Made by a program: the position numbers and the translations under genes | Assembly (NCBI RefSeq): GCF_003268675.1 | Contig: NZ_CP029378.1 | Location: 4,092,001-4,156,000 of the forward strand | DNA: 64,000 nucleotides | Reading direction: 5' to 3' | Source: Streptomyces bacillaris | GTDB taxonomy: Bacteria > Actinomycetota > Actinomycetes > Streptomycetales > Streptomycetaceae | In this document: in pieces, positions 8,358-17,029 of the stretch | Layout of the letters: each line of letters opens with the position of its first letter | Position numbering within the stretch: position 1 is the stretch's first letter | Notes under the pieces: generated by a model | Told to the model about the DNA's origin: nothing | The model's database searches: none | The model's input: only the letters and a program-made list of their open reading frames with translations

Positions 8358-8843
8358 TTACGCGGTTTTGATGCCGGACAACTGATCAGCAAGGGTGGAA
8401 AGCGACTGGAAGGTCGCACCCAGCAACGCCACGTGCTTCCAGCGCAGGACGCCGTCGGGGCCGATGAGGAAGACCGCCCGCCGTACGCCGATGCCGGGGG
8501 CGGCGACTCCGTACGCCCTGGCGATCTCCCGGCCCTCGTCCGCCAGCAGCGGCATCCGGAGCCCGTACATGCGTGCGAACGACTCATGGCTGTCCACACC
8601 CTGTGGACTGATGCCCCAGACCTCCGCGTCGAGCCCCTCGAAGGTCTCCATGCCCGAGGAGTACGAGCACAGCTGCTTCGTGCAGACCGTGGTGTTGTCC
8701 CCGGGGTAGAACGCCAGCACCAGGGCCCGGCCGCGGGCGGCGGAGAGGGTGTAGTCGGCGCGGTCGAAGGTGTCCCCGGACAGGACACCGCCGGGGAGCG
8801 TGAAGTCCGGTGCCGGGGTGGAGAGGGGAGGTCCTGCCGCCAT
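8358..8843 (-). CDS. bcp: Bcp/PrxQ-type thiol peroxiredoxin
   Basis: A 161-residue AhpC/TSA-fold protein. The active-site region FYPGDNTTVCTKQLCSYSS carries the peroxidatic Cys with a second Cys five positions later, the Bcp (PrxQ) arrangement in which the resolving Cys is on the same helix. It reduces hydrogen peroxide and organic peroxides with thioredoxin. The start ATG 8843 has AAGGAG six bases upstream; longer frames in this register extend through non-coding DNA and are rejected. The stop is TAA at 8358. It is divergent from the hydrolase gene at 9036. Confidence 0.9.
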   Translation of the reverse strand: MAAGPPLSTPAPDFTLPGGVLSGDTFDRADYTLSAARGRALVLAFYPGDNTTVCTKQLCSYSSGMETFEGLDAEVWGISPQGVDSHESFARMYGLRMPLLADEGREIARAYGVAAPGIGVRRAVFLIGPDGVLRWKHVALLGATFQSLSTLADQLSGIKTA

Positions 8844-9035
8844 GACGACTCCTTCTTGTGCGTTCGTGGTGCGTACGAGGGTGGGGGCGTTGCCCGTACA
8901 GTGAACGGCACTTTCCGCCCGTTGACACGTTCGGCCCATCCGGAACGGGGTCCGCACCGAATACGTAAGACCGAATACGTACGGGGCGGGGCGCCCGGCC
9001 CTTCTCCCGCCCCTCACCCGGACCTGGAGGTACGT

Positions 9036-9815
9036 GTGGCCCCACGATCCCTGTCGGCAGCGGTTCTCGTCCTGCACGGGGGCTACGAGAACGGTACGGA
9101 GCCGCCGCCTCCCGGCCTCCTGAACCTCCCCGGCACCCGGATGCGCCCCTTCGTCCGCGCCCTGCGCCGCGCCACCCGCGCACCGGAAAGCGCACCGGAG
9201 AGCGGCCCGGAGAGCGGTGCGGGCGTCCTCGTACGGCAGGTGCGGTACGCCCACCGGGGGTGGAACGGGTCCCGTGCCGACGCCCTCCACGACGCCCTGG
9301 CCGCGCTCGACGCCCTCGGCGAGGAGGCCGGGGGGTCCGGGGAAGCCGGCGGTGTGCCGGTGGTGCTGCTCGGCCACTCCATGGGCGCCCGTGCCGCCCT
9401 GCTCGCCGCCGGGCACCCCCTCGTACGCGGAGTCGTCGGCCTCGCCCCCTGGTGCCCGCCGGGCGACCCGGTGACCCAGCTCGCGGGCCGTGACGTCGTC
9501 CTCGTCCACAGCAGCCGGGACCGGATCACCAGCCCCCAGGCCACCCAGTCCCTCACCACCCGGGCCCGCCGCGCCGGGGCCCGTACCTGCATGGTCACCG
9601 TCCGGGGCGGCGACCACGCGATGATCCGGCGCGCCCCGGCCTGGCACCGCCTCACGACCACCCTGGTCACCGGATTGCTGGGTACCGGCAGTCTGCCGGA
9701 GCCCGTCACCGCCGCCCTCGGCCTGCCGCCGACCGCCGAGCCCACCGAGGGGACCCTCGACCTCGACCGGCTGCGCCCCCGGCGGGGCCCGGCCGGACTC
9801 CAGCCGAGCCCCTGA
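9036..9815 (+). CDS. Alpha/beta-fold hydrolase
   Basis: A 259-residue cytoplasmic protein with the nucleophile elbow LLGHSMGARAAL (GxSxG, Ser about residue 114). The early LVLHGGYENG is an oxyanion loop, and GGDHAMIRRAPAW supplies the catalytic His. The substrate is unknown; dienelactone hydrolase or lysophospholipase-like relatives are plausible. GTG 9036 is chosen because GGAGG lies five bases before it; the open frame further upstream is antisense to the peroxiredoxin gene. It is divergently arranged with bcp and 141 bases before the SpoIIE phosphatase. Confidence 0.82.
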   Translation: MAPRSLSAAVLVLHGGYENGTEPPPPGLLNLPGTRMRPFVRALRRATRAPESAPESGPESGAGVLVRQVRYAHRGWNGSRADALHDALAALDALGEEAGGSGEAGGVPVVLLGHSMGARAALLAAGHPLVRGVVGLAPWCPPGDPVTQLAGRDVVLVHSSRDRITSPQATQSLTTRARRAGARTCMVTVRGGDHAMIRRAPAWHRLTTTLVTGLLGTGSLPEPVTAALGLPPTAEPTEGTLDLDRLRPRRGPAGLQPSP

Positions 9816-9956
9816 GGCCGGCCGAGCCCTTGAGGTCCGCGTCCCCGGGGGGCCTGTACACCCCGGGCGGGTGGGCCGCCGTGCTGCGGATGCGGTGCCG
9901 GGTGCGGCCGCTCACGATGGAGATCCGGAGGCCGATCTACGGCGGAGGAGACCCCC

Positions 9957-11684
9957 TTGCAGGCCGAAGCGTGCGGCGACGGTATGCCGTCGTCCTTCGA
10001 CCCCGCGACCGTGGCCGCCCTGCTCGACGGGAACCCCGCGGGAGTGGCCGTACTCGACGCGAACCTCCGCTACACCTACGTCAACCCCGCCCTCGAACGG
10101 CTCAACGGCCTGCGGGCCGGGTCCCACCTGGGCCGCACCTTCTCCGAGGTGCTGCCCGGGCTGCGCGGCCAGGCCGCCGTCCTGCGCAACGTGCTGCGCG
10201 ACGGTGAACCCCGCGAGCAGACGATCAGCGGCCGGACCTGGGCCGCAGCCTCCGGCGGCCCCCGGTTCTGGCGCGCCACCTACCACCGGCTGGAGACCGG
10301 CGGGGACGTGTGCGGGCTGATGGTGATCGTCGTCGAGATCAGCGATGTGGCCCGGCAGCGGGCGGAGCTGGAGGAGGCCCGGGGCCATGTCACCCTCCTC
10401 TCCACGGCCGCCGTGAAGATCGGCACCACGCTCGACATGGACACCACCTGCCGGGAGCTGGCCGAGTTCGTCGTGCCGCCCTTCGCCGACGTGGCCGCCG
10501 TCGACGTCTTCCCGCCCGAGGTGGGACATCCCGTACGCCGTGCCGAACCCGGTGTCCTGCGGCTGCGGCGGGCCGCGCTGCGGGGCCGGGGGCCGCTCGA
10601 CGAGCAGATGCAGCGGTTCGGGCACCCGGGGGAGTACGTCGACTTCGCAGCGGACTCCGCCGTCACCCGCTGCCTGGCCGAGAACGAGCCGGTCCTCGAC
10701 GACTGGGAGGAACACCGGAGCGCCCGCTCCGCCTTCACCTCGCAGCGGATCGCCGCCTCCCTGGCCCTCGGACTGCGCCAGGCGCTCATCGTCCCGCTCA
10801 TCGCCCGCGGCCGTCAGCTCGGCACGCTCAGCCTGGTCCGGGCGGAGGGCTCGCCCGCCTTCAGCGACCAGGACGTGGTCGTCGCCCGGGAACTCGCCGG
10901 CCGCGCCGCCGTCGACCTCGACCACGCCCGCCGCTACGACCGCGAGCACAGCATCGCCCGCGAACTCCAGGGCTCCCTGCTCTCCGAACCCCGCGGCCCC
11001 CACCCGCACGTGGAGATCGCCACCCGCTACCTCCCGGCCGAGCGGGGCGTCCTGGTGGGCGGCGACTGGTTCGACGTCGTACCGCTCCAGGACGGCCGCC
11101 ACCTCAAGGCGATGGGCGACGTGATGGGCCACGGCGTGGAGGCCGCCGTGGCGATGAGCCACTACCGCTCGCTGCTGCGGCTGCTGGCCGCCGAGGACCT
11201 GCCGCCGCACCGGATCCTGGAGCGGCTCGACACGATGGTGGAGCGGTCGGGGCTCGACCGGGCGGCCACCTGTCTGCTCGCCGTCGTGGACCGGTTCGGC
11301 GGGGTCTGCGAGGTGGCCAGCGCGGGGCATCTGCCGCCGGTCTTCATCGACCCGGGGGCCTCGCGGGCCCATATCGTCCCGGTGGAGTCCGGGCCTCCGC
11401 TCGGCACCGGCTTCGGCGGCTACCGGACCAGCTCCGTGCCCTGCGGCCCGGGGACCGTGCTCTTCATGTACACCGACGGTCTGGTGGAGCGCCGGGGCGA
11501 GGACATCGACGTCTCCGTCGCCCGGCTGGCCTCGCTGACCCTGCCCTCCGGCGGCAGCCTGGAGGAGCTGCTCGACCGGGTGCTGGACCGGTTCGGCGGG
11601 GACGCGGAGGACGACATCGCGGTGCTGGCCTCCCGGATCAGGGAGGATCCGCCGGTGCAGCGGAAGCCGGGCGGTTCCGCGTAG
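9957..11684 (+). CDS. PAS-GAF-SpoIIE PP2C-type serine phosphatase
   Basis: A 575-residue soluble signalling phosphatase. It has a PAS domain (about 14-130, GVAVLDANLRYTYVNPALERLNG), a GAF domain (about 150-310) and a SpoIIE/RsbU PP2C domain (about 345-560). The metal-binding signatures are intact: GGDWFDV, GDVMGHGVEAA, YTDGLVERRGEDID and DDIAVL. Such enzymes dephosphorylate anti-anti-sigma factors and thereby release stress or developmental sigma factors; streptomycetes have dozens. The start is a TTG at 9957, supported by GGCGGAGGAG six bases before it; ATG 9984 is the alternative. No RsbW-like kinase domain or neighbour is present. Confidence 0.9.
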   Translation: MQAEACGDGMPSSFDPATVAALLDGNPAGVAVLDANLRYTYVNPALERLNGLRAGSHLGRTFSEVLPGLRGQAAVLRNVLRDGEPREQTISGRTWAAASGGPRFWRATYHRLETGGDVCGLMVIVVEISDVARQRAELEEARGHVTLLSTAAVKIGTTLDMDTTCRELAEFVVPPFADVAAVDVFPPEVGHPVRRAEPGVLRLRRAALRGRGPLDEQMQRFGHPGEYVDFAADSAVTRCLAENEPVLDDWEEHRSARSAFTSQRIAASLALGLRQALIVPLIARGRQLGTLSLVRAEGSPAFSDQDVVVARELAGRAAVDLDHARRYDREHSIARELQGSLLSEPRGPHPHVEIATRYLPAERGVLVGGDWFDVVPLQDGRHLKAMGDVMGHGVEAAVAMSHYRSLLRLLAAEDLPPHRILERLDTMVERSGLDRAATCLLAVVDRFGGVCEVASAGHLPPVFIDPGASRAHIVPVESGPPLGTGFGGYRTSSVPCGPGTVLFMYTDGLVERRGEDIDVSVARLASLTLPSGGSLEELLDRVLDRFGGDAEDDIAVLASRIREDPPVQRKPGGSA

Positions 11685-11779
11685 GCCGGGCGGTTCCGCG
11701 TAGGCACTGGTACGGGCCGTACGCGGACCGGCCGGTTGGTCGTACGCGGACCGGCCGGCCCTCGTAAGTCCCCGGATTC

Positions 11780-12643
11780 TCAGCCCAGTTCGAGGCTGGT
11801 GATGCCGTAGTAGCCGTCCCGGTCGATCACCGGCTGCGGGCCCGTGTACATCCGGGCCGTGTCGAACGACGGGGTCAGCCCCAGCTCGCCCGCGAGCCGT
11901 ACCGCAGCCGGGTTCAGGTCGGGTACGTCGATGGCCACCGGCCCGTCCGGCACCGTCGTCGCGAGTGCGCTCACCAGGGCCGCCGCCACCTGCGGGGACG
12001 CGGCGTACAGCGGTCCGATACGGGAGGCGGCGCGGCACTCCCGTACCACCGCGAGCCCGTGCAGCTCCCCGTCCCGCACCGCCGCCAGCGCCGTACGCCC
12101 GGGGGCGGTGATCCAGGACGCCAGGAAGCCGTCCCGGGGCGCCGGGAAGAACCGTCGGTCGTACGCGGCGAGTTGAGCGAACGGGGCGGAACGGGCGTCG
12201 ACGAGCGTGGTGCCCGGGGGCGGTGCGATGTCCGGCGGCGGGGTGCCCTCGTACCGGGCGTTGCTCCAGCAGGTGCGGAAGCCGGAGCGGCGGTAGTTGT
12301 CCTGCTGGGCCGGGACCCCGTCCAGCCCGACGGTGCGGCCGGCGAGCCGGGCCGTCCCGGCCTGCCAGGTGCGCAGCCCGTACCCCTGGCCGCGCAGCTG
12401 GGGGCGGGTCAGGTAGAAGCCCAGGAAGCCGTGGTCGGGGCCGTACCGTACGACGGACACGGAGGTGACCGGCACGCCGTCGAGGCGGCCGATCAGGAAG
12501 CCGCCGGGGTCGGTCGGGAAGAAGATCCGGCCGTCGGTGAGGCCGGGGTTCCAGGACTCCTCGTGGGCCCATTCGCCCAGCAGGACGATGTCCTCGGCGC
12601 TCGCGGCGGCGATCTCGAAGGTGTTCTCGGCGAGGTTCGGCAC
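11780..12643 (-). CDS. GNAT-family N-acetyltransferase, two-domain
   Basis: A 287-residue enzyme. The N-terminal half is a GNAT domain with acetyl-CoA binding motif A at LTRPQLRGQGYGLRTWQAG (R-G-x-G-Y-G). The C-terminal half is a second, GNAT-like domain (ALAAVRDGELHGLAVVRECRAASRIGPLYA). The tandem layout fits the acetyltransferase family that pairs an active GNAT with an Acetyltransf_18 domain. The substrate is unknown. It is monocistronic and convergent with the phosphatase gene, separated by 95 bases with no clear hairpin. Confidence 0.85.
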   Translation of the reverse strand: MPNLAENTFEIAAASAEDIVLLGEWAHEESWNPGLTDGRIFFPTDPGGFLIGRLDGVPVTSVSVVRYGPDHGFLGFYLTRPQLRGQGYGLRTWQAGTARLAGRTVGLDGVPAQQDNYRRSGFRTCWSNARYEGTPPPDIAPPPGTTLVDARSAPFAQLAAYDRRFFPAPRDGFLASWITAPGRTALAAVRDGELHGLAVVRECRAASRIGPLYAASPQVAAALVSALATTVPDGPVAIDVPDLNPAAVRLAGELGLTPSFDTARMYTGPQPVIDRDGYYGITSLELG

Positions 12644-12760
12644 GGTACAGCCGTACCCCGGGGCCGGGCGGTTCAGTGATCGGTCGTTACGCCGTCGGGG
12701 TGACCGTCCCGTACTGCTCCCCGTACGGCTCCCCGTACGGCTTCGCGTACCGCTCCGCGC

Positions 12761-13012
12761 TCACGCCGTCTCCGGGGTGTTCTCCCGGTTCCGGCCGCGC
12801 AGCTGCCGCAGGATCAGGGCGGCCGAGGTGATCAGCGGCAGGATCCCCGCCACCGCGTCGGCGGTGCTCAGCTTGTCGTGGCGGCTCCTGGCCCGGCGTA
12901 CCTGCTTGGACGCCCTGATGACGGCGAGCGCGCTGCTGCCCAGGCTCAGCGCCAGCCCCGCTTTGCTGCCCCGCAGGCCCTTGGCGGGAGCGGAACGGTT
13001 CTTCTTCGCCAT
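12761..13012 (-). CDS. Small basic membrane-associated protein
   Basis: An 83-residue protein. It has a basic N-terminus (MAKKNRSAPAKGLRGSK), a hydrophobic stretch (AGLALSLGSSALAVI), a charged turn (RASKQVRRARSRHDK) and a second hydrophobic segment (ADAVAGILPLITSAALIL), so two short helices are possible. No family is recognised. The start ATG 13012 follows GGAGGT, which is part of a perfect 12-base palindrome GGAGGTACCTCC (13014-13025) that could fold over the ribosome site. It is divergent from the secreted ParB-like gene. Confidence 0.6.
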   Translation of the reverse strand: MAKKNRSAPAKGLRGSKAGLALSLGSSALAVIRASKQVRRARSRHDKLSTADAVAGILPLITSAALILRQLRGRNRENTPETA

Positions 13013-13297
13013 GGGAGGTACCTCCAGATGGTCCGGGTCGCGTCCTCCGTGACCGGCGTGCTCCACGTAGACCGGCGTCCTCCACGTAACCGGGTGTCCG
13101 CCGCCCCCGCAAACGGACGGCTGCGCCCTCGCGGAGGGGCGGCGGCCCCGTTGCCGTGGCATGACAGCGTCATCGCGCGTTCACGCCCCGTCCGTGCCCG
13201 CGTCGCCGTGCCTTGCGATCGTCACCGCGGAAGAGCGCAAGCGCGGAACGGCGGAAGCGCGGACAGCGGAAGAAACGCCCGTACGGAGAGGTCGTCC

Positions 13298-14842
13298 ATG
13301 AACAGATCGAAGGCTGCCGGCCTGCCCCGGCGCGGGGCCCGGCTGCTGGCCGGAGTCCTGGCCGCGGGCACGGTCGTCGTCGGAGCGGGCACGGGCACGG
13401 CGGCCGCCGCGGGACCGGGCGGCGCGGGCCCCGGGAGCGCGGCCCCGGGGAGCGCCGGGGCGTGCGCCGGGAGCGGGCCGCTGCCGCGCGCCTGTGCGCA
13501 GCCGGGCGACCTGATCGACGTCACCCTGGGCGAACTCCACCCCACCCAGGCCGTCCTCGGCTTCGACCAGGTCTTCTACAAGCTGGGCCGCTACGGCAGC
13601 GACCGCGACGAGGCGGCGGGCGGCTTCAACAAGCGCTTCGACGACTGGTGCGAGACCAACGGCCAGGGCGAGGCAGCCTCGGTGGGCCCGGGCGCCCGGC
13701 TGGACGACCCGGCGAGCTTCACCTGCACCGTGCCGCTCGGCCAGGAGACCGAGAAGTCGATCGCGCCGATGAAGACGGCCGTCATCGGCCCCGGCGGGAA
13801 GCTCTACCTCACCGACGGGCACCACACCCTGACGTCCTTCCTGGAGGGCCCGGACGGCTCCGCCCGGCTGCCGGTCCGGCTCCGCGGCACCAACAACTTC
13901 AGCTCCCTGTCCACCGCCGCGTTCTGGCAGCGGATGACGGCCGAGAAGAAGGTGTGGCTGCGCGACGAGAACAACCGCCCGCTGGGCGTGGACCAGCTGC
14001 CGAGCCGGCTGGGCATCACGCACTTCCGCGACGACCCGTACCGCAGCCTCGTCTACTTCACGCGGGACATCGGTTACGAAGTCCCGGACGGGGCCACGGA
14101 GTTCCTGGAGTTCTCGTGGGGCTCCTGGCTGCGCGGGAAGCACGACACGTCCGCGTACGACCTCACCTCCCCCGGGCCCTACCTCGACCTGGTCAAGAGC
14201 GCCTCGAAGTCGATGGCCGCGCTCGACGCCGACGCGGTCGTCGACGACGGGAAGACCGCCGGGCAGCTGGGCCGGATCGCGGAGTGGAACGGCGGCAAGA
14301 AGGAGACGGGCGGGGAGTTCGCCAAGCTGAGCAAGCCCCTGACGGACGCCAAGCCGGGCAAGCTGGCCGAATCGCTCGCGTACAAGGCCACGGTGGGGCG
14401 CGCGCCCGCGTGCACCACGAAGATCACCGGCGTACGCAACGGGCCGCTGACCGTCACGGACGGCGTCACCTGCGTCGACCGCGCCGCCCTGCGCGGGCCG
14501 GTCACCGTACGCGCCGGAGCCGCCCTCGTCCTGACCGGCTCCACGCTGGAGGGCCCGCTCCAGTCGGACCGTGCCGCCGCCGTCCAGGTGTGCGGGTCGA
14601 GCCTCACGGGGCCGCTGGTCATCAGCCGTACCACCGGGACCGTCCGGTTCGGCGGGCCGGGCTGCACCGCCAACGCGGTGACCGGGGCCGTCGTCCTGAC
14701 CGGCAACACCGGGGGCGTCCAGCTCGCCGCCAACACGGTGACCGGGCCCGTCGCGTGCTCCGCCAACGTTCCGGCGCCGGAGAACACGGGACGGCCGAAC
14801 GAGGTCCGCGGGCCGCGCACGGGGCAGTGCGCGGGGGTGTGA
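13298..14842 (+). CDS. Secreted ParB-like nuclease-fold protein with C-terminal repeat region
   Basis: A 514-residue protein with a Sec signal peptide (MNRSKAAG...LLAGVLAAGTVVVGAGTGTAAAA). A Gly/Ala/Ser linker is followed by a ParB-like domain (ParBc_2 type) from about residue 75: LIDVTLGELHPTQAVLGFDQVFYKLGRY, then KLYLTDGHHTLTSFLE, the D-G-H-H motif typical of this group. The domain is extracellular, so a chromosome-partition role is unlikely. The last 110 residues repeat an LxGPLxV/xxVxxG pattern (GPLTV, GPVTV, GPLQS, GPLVI, GAVVL, GPVAC), suggesting a beta-solenoid. ATG 13298 has GGAGAGG nearby. Function is unknown. Confidence 0.72.
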   Translation: MNRSKAAGLPRRGARLLAGVLAAGTVVVGAGTGTAAAAGPGGAGPGSAAPGSAGACAGSGPLPRACAQPGDLIDVTLGELHPTQAVLGFDQVFYKLGRYGSDRDEAAGGFNKRFDDWCETNGQGEAASVGPGARLDDPASFTCTVPLGQETEKSIAPMKTAVIGPGGKLYLTDGHHTLTSFLEGPDGSARLPVRLRGTNNFSSLSTAAFWQRMTAEKKVWLRDENNRPLGVDQLPSRLGITHFRDDPYRSLVYFTRDIGYEVPDGATEFLEFSWGSWLRGKHDTSAYDLTSPGPYLDLVKSASKSMAALDADAVVDDGKTAGQLGRIAEWNGGKKETGGEFAKLSKPLTDAKPGKLAESLAYKATVGRAPACTTKITGVRNGPLTVTDGVTCVDRAALRGPVTVRAGAALVLTGSTLEGPLQSDRAAAVQVCGSSLTGPLVISRTTGTVRFGGPGCTANAVTGAVVLTGNTGGVQLAANTVTGPVACSANVPAPENTGRPNEVRGPRTGQCAGV

Positions 14843-14865
14843 GCCGGGGCGCGCAGGCGCGGGGA

Positions 14866-14890
14866 GGCGGGGTGCGCCGTGCACCCCGCC
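14866..14890 (+). terminator. Hairpin terminator after the ParB-like gene
   Basis: GGCGGGGTGC (14866-14875) pairs with GCACCCCGCC (14881-14890) around GCCGT, 24 bases past the stop codon and before the convergent PAP2-like gene. Confidence 0.75.
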
Positions 14891-14994
14891 CCCCCCGCGT
14901 GAGCCTTCGTCAGCCCGCGTACGCGTAGGCCGTTCCCGTGCCTTGCCGTCAGTCCGCGTACGCCGGGCCCGTACGCTCCCTTCCTGGTGGCTCC

Positions 14995-15639
14995 TCAGCC
15001 CCCGAACGCGTACGCCACCGTCGTCGCCGCCCCCAGCCCCGCGCCCGCCACGGTCTGCGCGAGCGTGTGGTAGCCGAGGGCCACGCGTGACCAGCAGACG
15101 GCCACGGTCAGCGCGTACGCGGCCAGCCACCAGGGGGAGTGCACGACCGCGAGCAGGGAGACCACCGCGGAGGCCACCGCCGAGTCGACCGAGATCTTCC
15201 ACACCGTGTTGACGGCGAGCAGCCCGATCGTCATCACCCAGAGCGCGAGCATCGCGACGAGGATCCCGGCCGGCGCGTTCCCGAGGACCATCACCACCGA
15301 ACCGGCCCCGATCGAGCCGAGGATGACGAAGAAGATCGGGGCCCGTTTCGTACGGTCGACGACATGGCGGTCGCCCCAGGTGCCGCGCCCGCGCTCCCAC
15401 TCGATGTACCCCGCCGGGATCAGCCCCGCGCAGAGCGCCCCGAGGAACCCCCAGAGCAGCCCGGACCACTCACCGGCTGCCGCGAGCCCGATGCCGAGCA
15501 TGCCCGCGAGGAGGGCGTTGCGGGGCTGCAGCACGTCGGTGACCGTGCGCGCGACGGAGGTGCGGCGGGTGGTGTCGTCGGGGGTGGCGTCCCCGGCGCA
15601 GGTGGTACTGCCGGTGCCCGTGGTGCTGCTGTTGGTCAT
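14995..15639 (-). CDS. PAP2-like integral membrane protein with degenerate active site
   Basis: A 214-residue protein with five to six membrane helices after a Thr-rich N-terminus. It resembles PAP2 lipid phosphatases: DRTKRAP for motif 1 and SRVALGYHTLAQTVAG for motif 3 (SRxxxxxHxxxD). However, the Asp of motif 3 is Gln, and the motif-2 PSGH is replaced by KISVDSAVA, so activity may be lost or altered. Its ATG overlaps the stop of the upstream membrane-protein gene (ATGA), implying translational coupling as the last gene of the XRE/protease operon. A hydrolytic role on lipid phosphates is inference only. Confidence 0.68.
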   Translation of the reverse strand: MTNSSTTGTGSTTCAGDATPDDTTRRTSVARTVTDVLQPRNALLAGMLGIGLAAAGEWSGLLWGFLGALCAGLIPAGYIEWERGRGTWGDRHVVDRTKRAPIFFVILGSIGAGSVVMVLGNAPAGILVAMLALWVMTIGLLAVNTVWKISVDSAVASAVVSLLAVVHSPWWLAAYALTVAVCWSRVALGYHTLAQTVAGAGLGAATTVAYAFGG

Positions 15640-16940
15640 GAGGGCTGCTCCGTCTGCTGCTGTGCCGCGCGGGGCGTGGTCTCCTGCTGTGCCGTACGGG
15701 GTGTGGTCGCCGCCGTGAGCACCTCGCGGGCGCGCTCCGCCGTCACCGTCCGGTAGGCGGCGGCGACCCGCTCCAGCCGGGCCACCTCGCCGTCCTGGTC
15801 CGCCGCCTGCTGGGCCGCCACCGCCGCGGCGGGGCCCGCGGGGGCGCCGGACTCCTTGGCCAGCAGGGCGGCCCTGATCCAGTACGCGTCACCGAGCGCC
15901 GCCGACCGGCGGGCATCGGCGGTCTCCCGGCCCGCGGCCTCCCCGGCGGCGGCGACCAGCCCGTCGGGGACGTAGTGGCGCAGCTTCTCCACCGCGTCCG
16001 CGATGTCGGCGGCCCAGCGGTCGACGCGCAGGTCGGCCGGGGCGTTGAACCGGGTCAGCTCCCGGGCGAGGGAGGCGGGCGGGTCGAAGGGCTGGTCGGG
16101 GAAGGCGGTCATCAGCTCGTACCAGAGGGCGTGCAGCCGGACCTGGGCCCGCCAGAGCCGCACCCGGCGTGCGCCGGTGCTGAAGGCGGGGACGGACGCG
16201 CCGAGGGCGAAGAAGGCGAAGAGGACCAGCTGCGCCGCCTCGGTCACCTGGTCGAAGCGGAGGGCGAACGTCGCGCTCGGCTCGTCCACCACGCTGATCC
16301 AGAGGAACAGGGTCCGGCTGACGGTGTAGCCGACGCCGATGAACATCGCGAACGTCATCATCCCGAGCCCGATGCGCAGATGGCGCCGCCGGGCGTCGGC
16401 GGTGGCCAGCGCCCACTGGAAGGCGCAGACGGCGGAGGCGGCGCCGAGGTAGAGGTAGAAGACGCTCATGTAGAGCGTGGCGCCCCACTCGCCCGCGTGG
16501 TCGGAGACGAAGCGGTCCGAGGGCTCGGAGCGGTCGACGACGGTGAAGAAGAGGACGGTCAGCAGGATCAGTGTGGCCACGGAGGCCTTCGCCGCGACCT
16601 GCTGGACGAGCCGGGCGAACCGTACGTGGCGGGGGACGGCGCCCGCCTCCGGGTAGCTGCCGTAGATGGCGACGATGTAGCTGAGGATGGCCAGAATCGC
16701 CACCGTCGCGGTGTAGTGCTTGATGAGGACGGCGAGATCGGTGACGGCGCTGTTGTTGAGGCCGATGCGCACCGCCTCGGTCTTCGTCCACAGGGCGAGG
16801 GCGAATCCGGCGTAGCAGCCCCACAGGGCCCGCCGTCTGCGGTCCTCCTCGTCTCCCCACAGGGCAGCGGGCATACGCCACAGGGCAACGGCTGTCATCA
16901 GGCCGGCTATCAGGTAACCGGCGAGATCGAGGGGGGTCAC
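15636..16940 (-). CDS. MAB_1171c-family multi-pass membrane protein
   Basis: About 434 residues. The first 260 form seven hydrophobic helices, beginning LAGYLIAGLMTAVAL. A cytoplasmic C-terminal half holds conserved helical segments (LWRAQVRLHALWYELMTAFPDQPFD, RWAADIADAVEKLRHYVPDG). This matches the actinobacterial MAB_1171c family, often called putative transporters, which repeatedly lies beside XRE and ImmA/IrrE-type genes. GTG 16940 is chosen because the first helix follows directly. A GTG at 17033 overlaps the upstream stop (GTGA) but would add a Pro-rich leader without a ribosome site. It may be a membrane sensor rather than a transporter. Confidence 0.7.
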   Translation of the reverse strand: MTPLDLAGYLIAGLMTAVALWRMPAALWGDEEDRRRRALWGCYAGFALALWTKTEAVRIGLNNSAVTDLAVLIKHYTATVAILAILSYIVAIYGSYPEAGAVPRHVRFARLVQQVAAKASVATLILLTVLFFTVVDRSEPSDRFVSDHAGEWGATLYMSVFYLYLGAASAVCAFQWALATADARRRHLRIGLGMMTFAMFIGVGYTVSRTLFLWISVVDEPSATFALRFDQVTEAAQLVLFAFFALGASVPAFSTGARRVRLWRAQVRLHALWYELMTAFPDQPFDPPASLARELTRFNAPADLRVDRWAADIADAVEKLRHYVPDGLVAAAGEAAGRETADARRSAALGDAYWIRAALLAKESGAPAGPAAAVAAQQAADQDGEVARLERVAAAYRTVTAERAREVLTAATTPRTAQQETTPRAAQQQTEQPS

Positions 16941-17029
16941 AGCGGTCTCGTCCTCGGGTGTCGGGGGCACGGCCGGTGGGGGGAAGGGGCGGTGGTGGCA
17001 CGTGTCACGGAGAGCGGCACACTCCGGGG

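Noticed and set aside
9912..12572. Long minus-strand frame over the SpoIIE gene and GNAT gene
   Set aside because: The plus-strand phosphatase and the GNAT gene in another frame are both clearly real.
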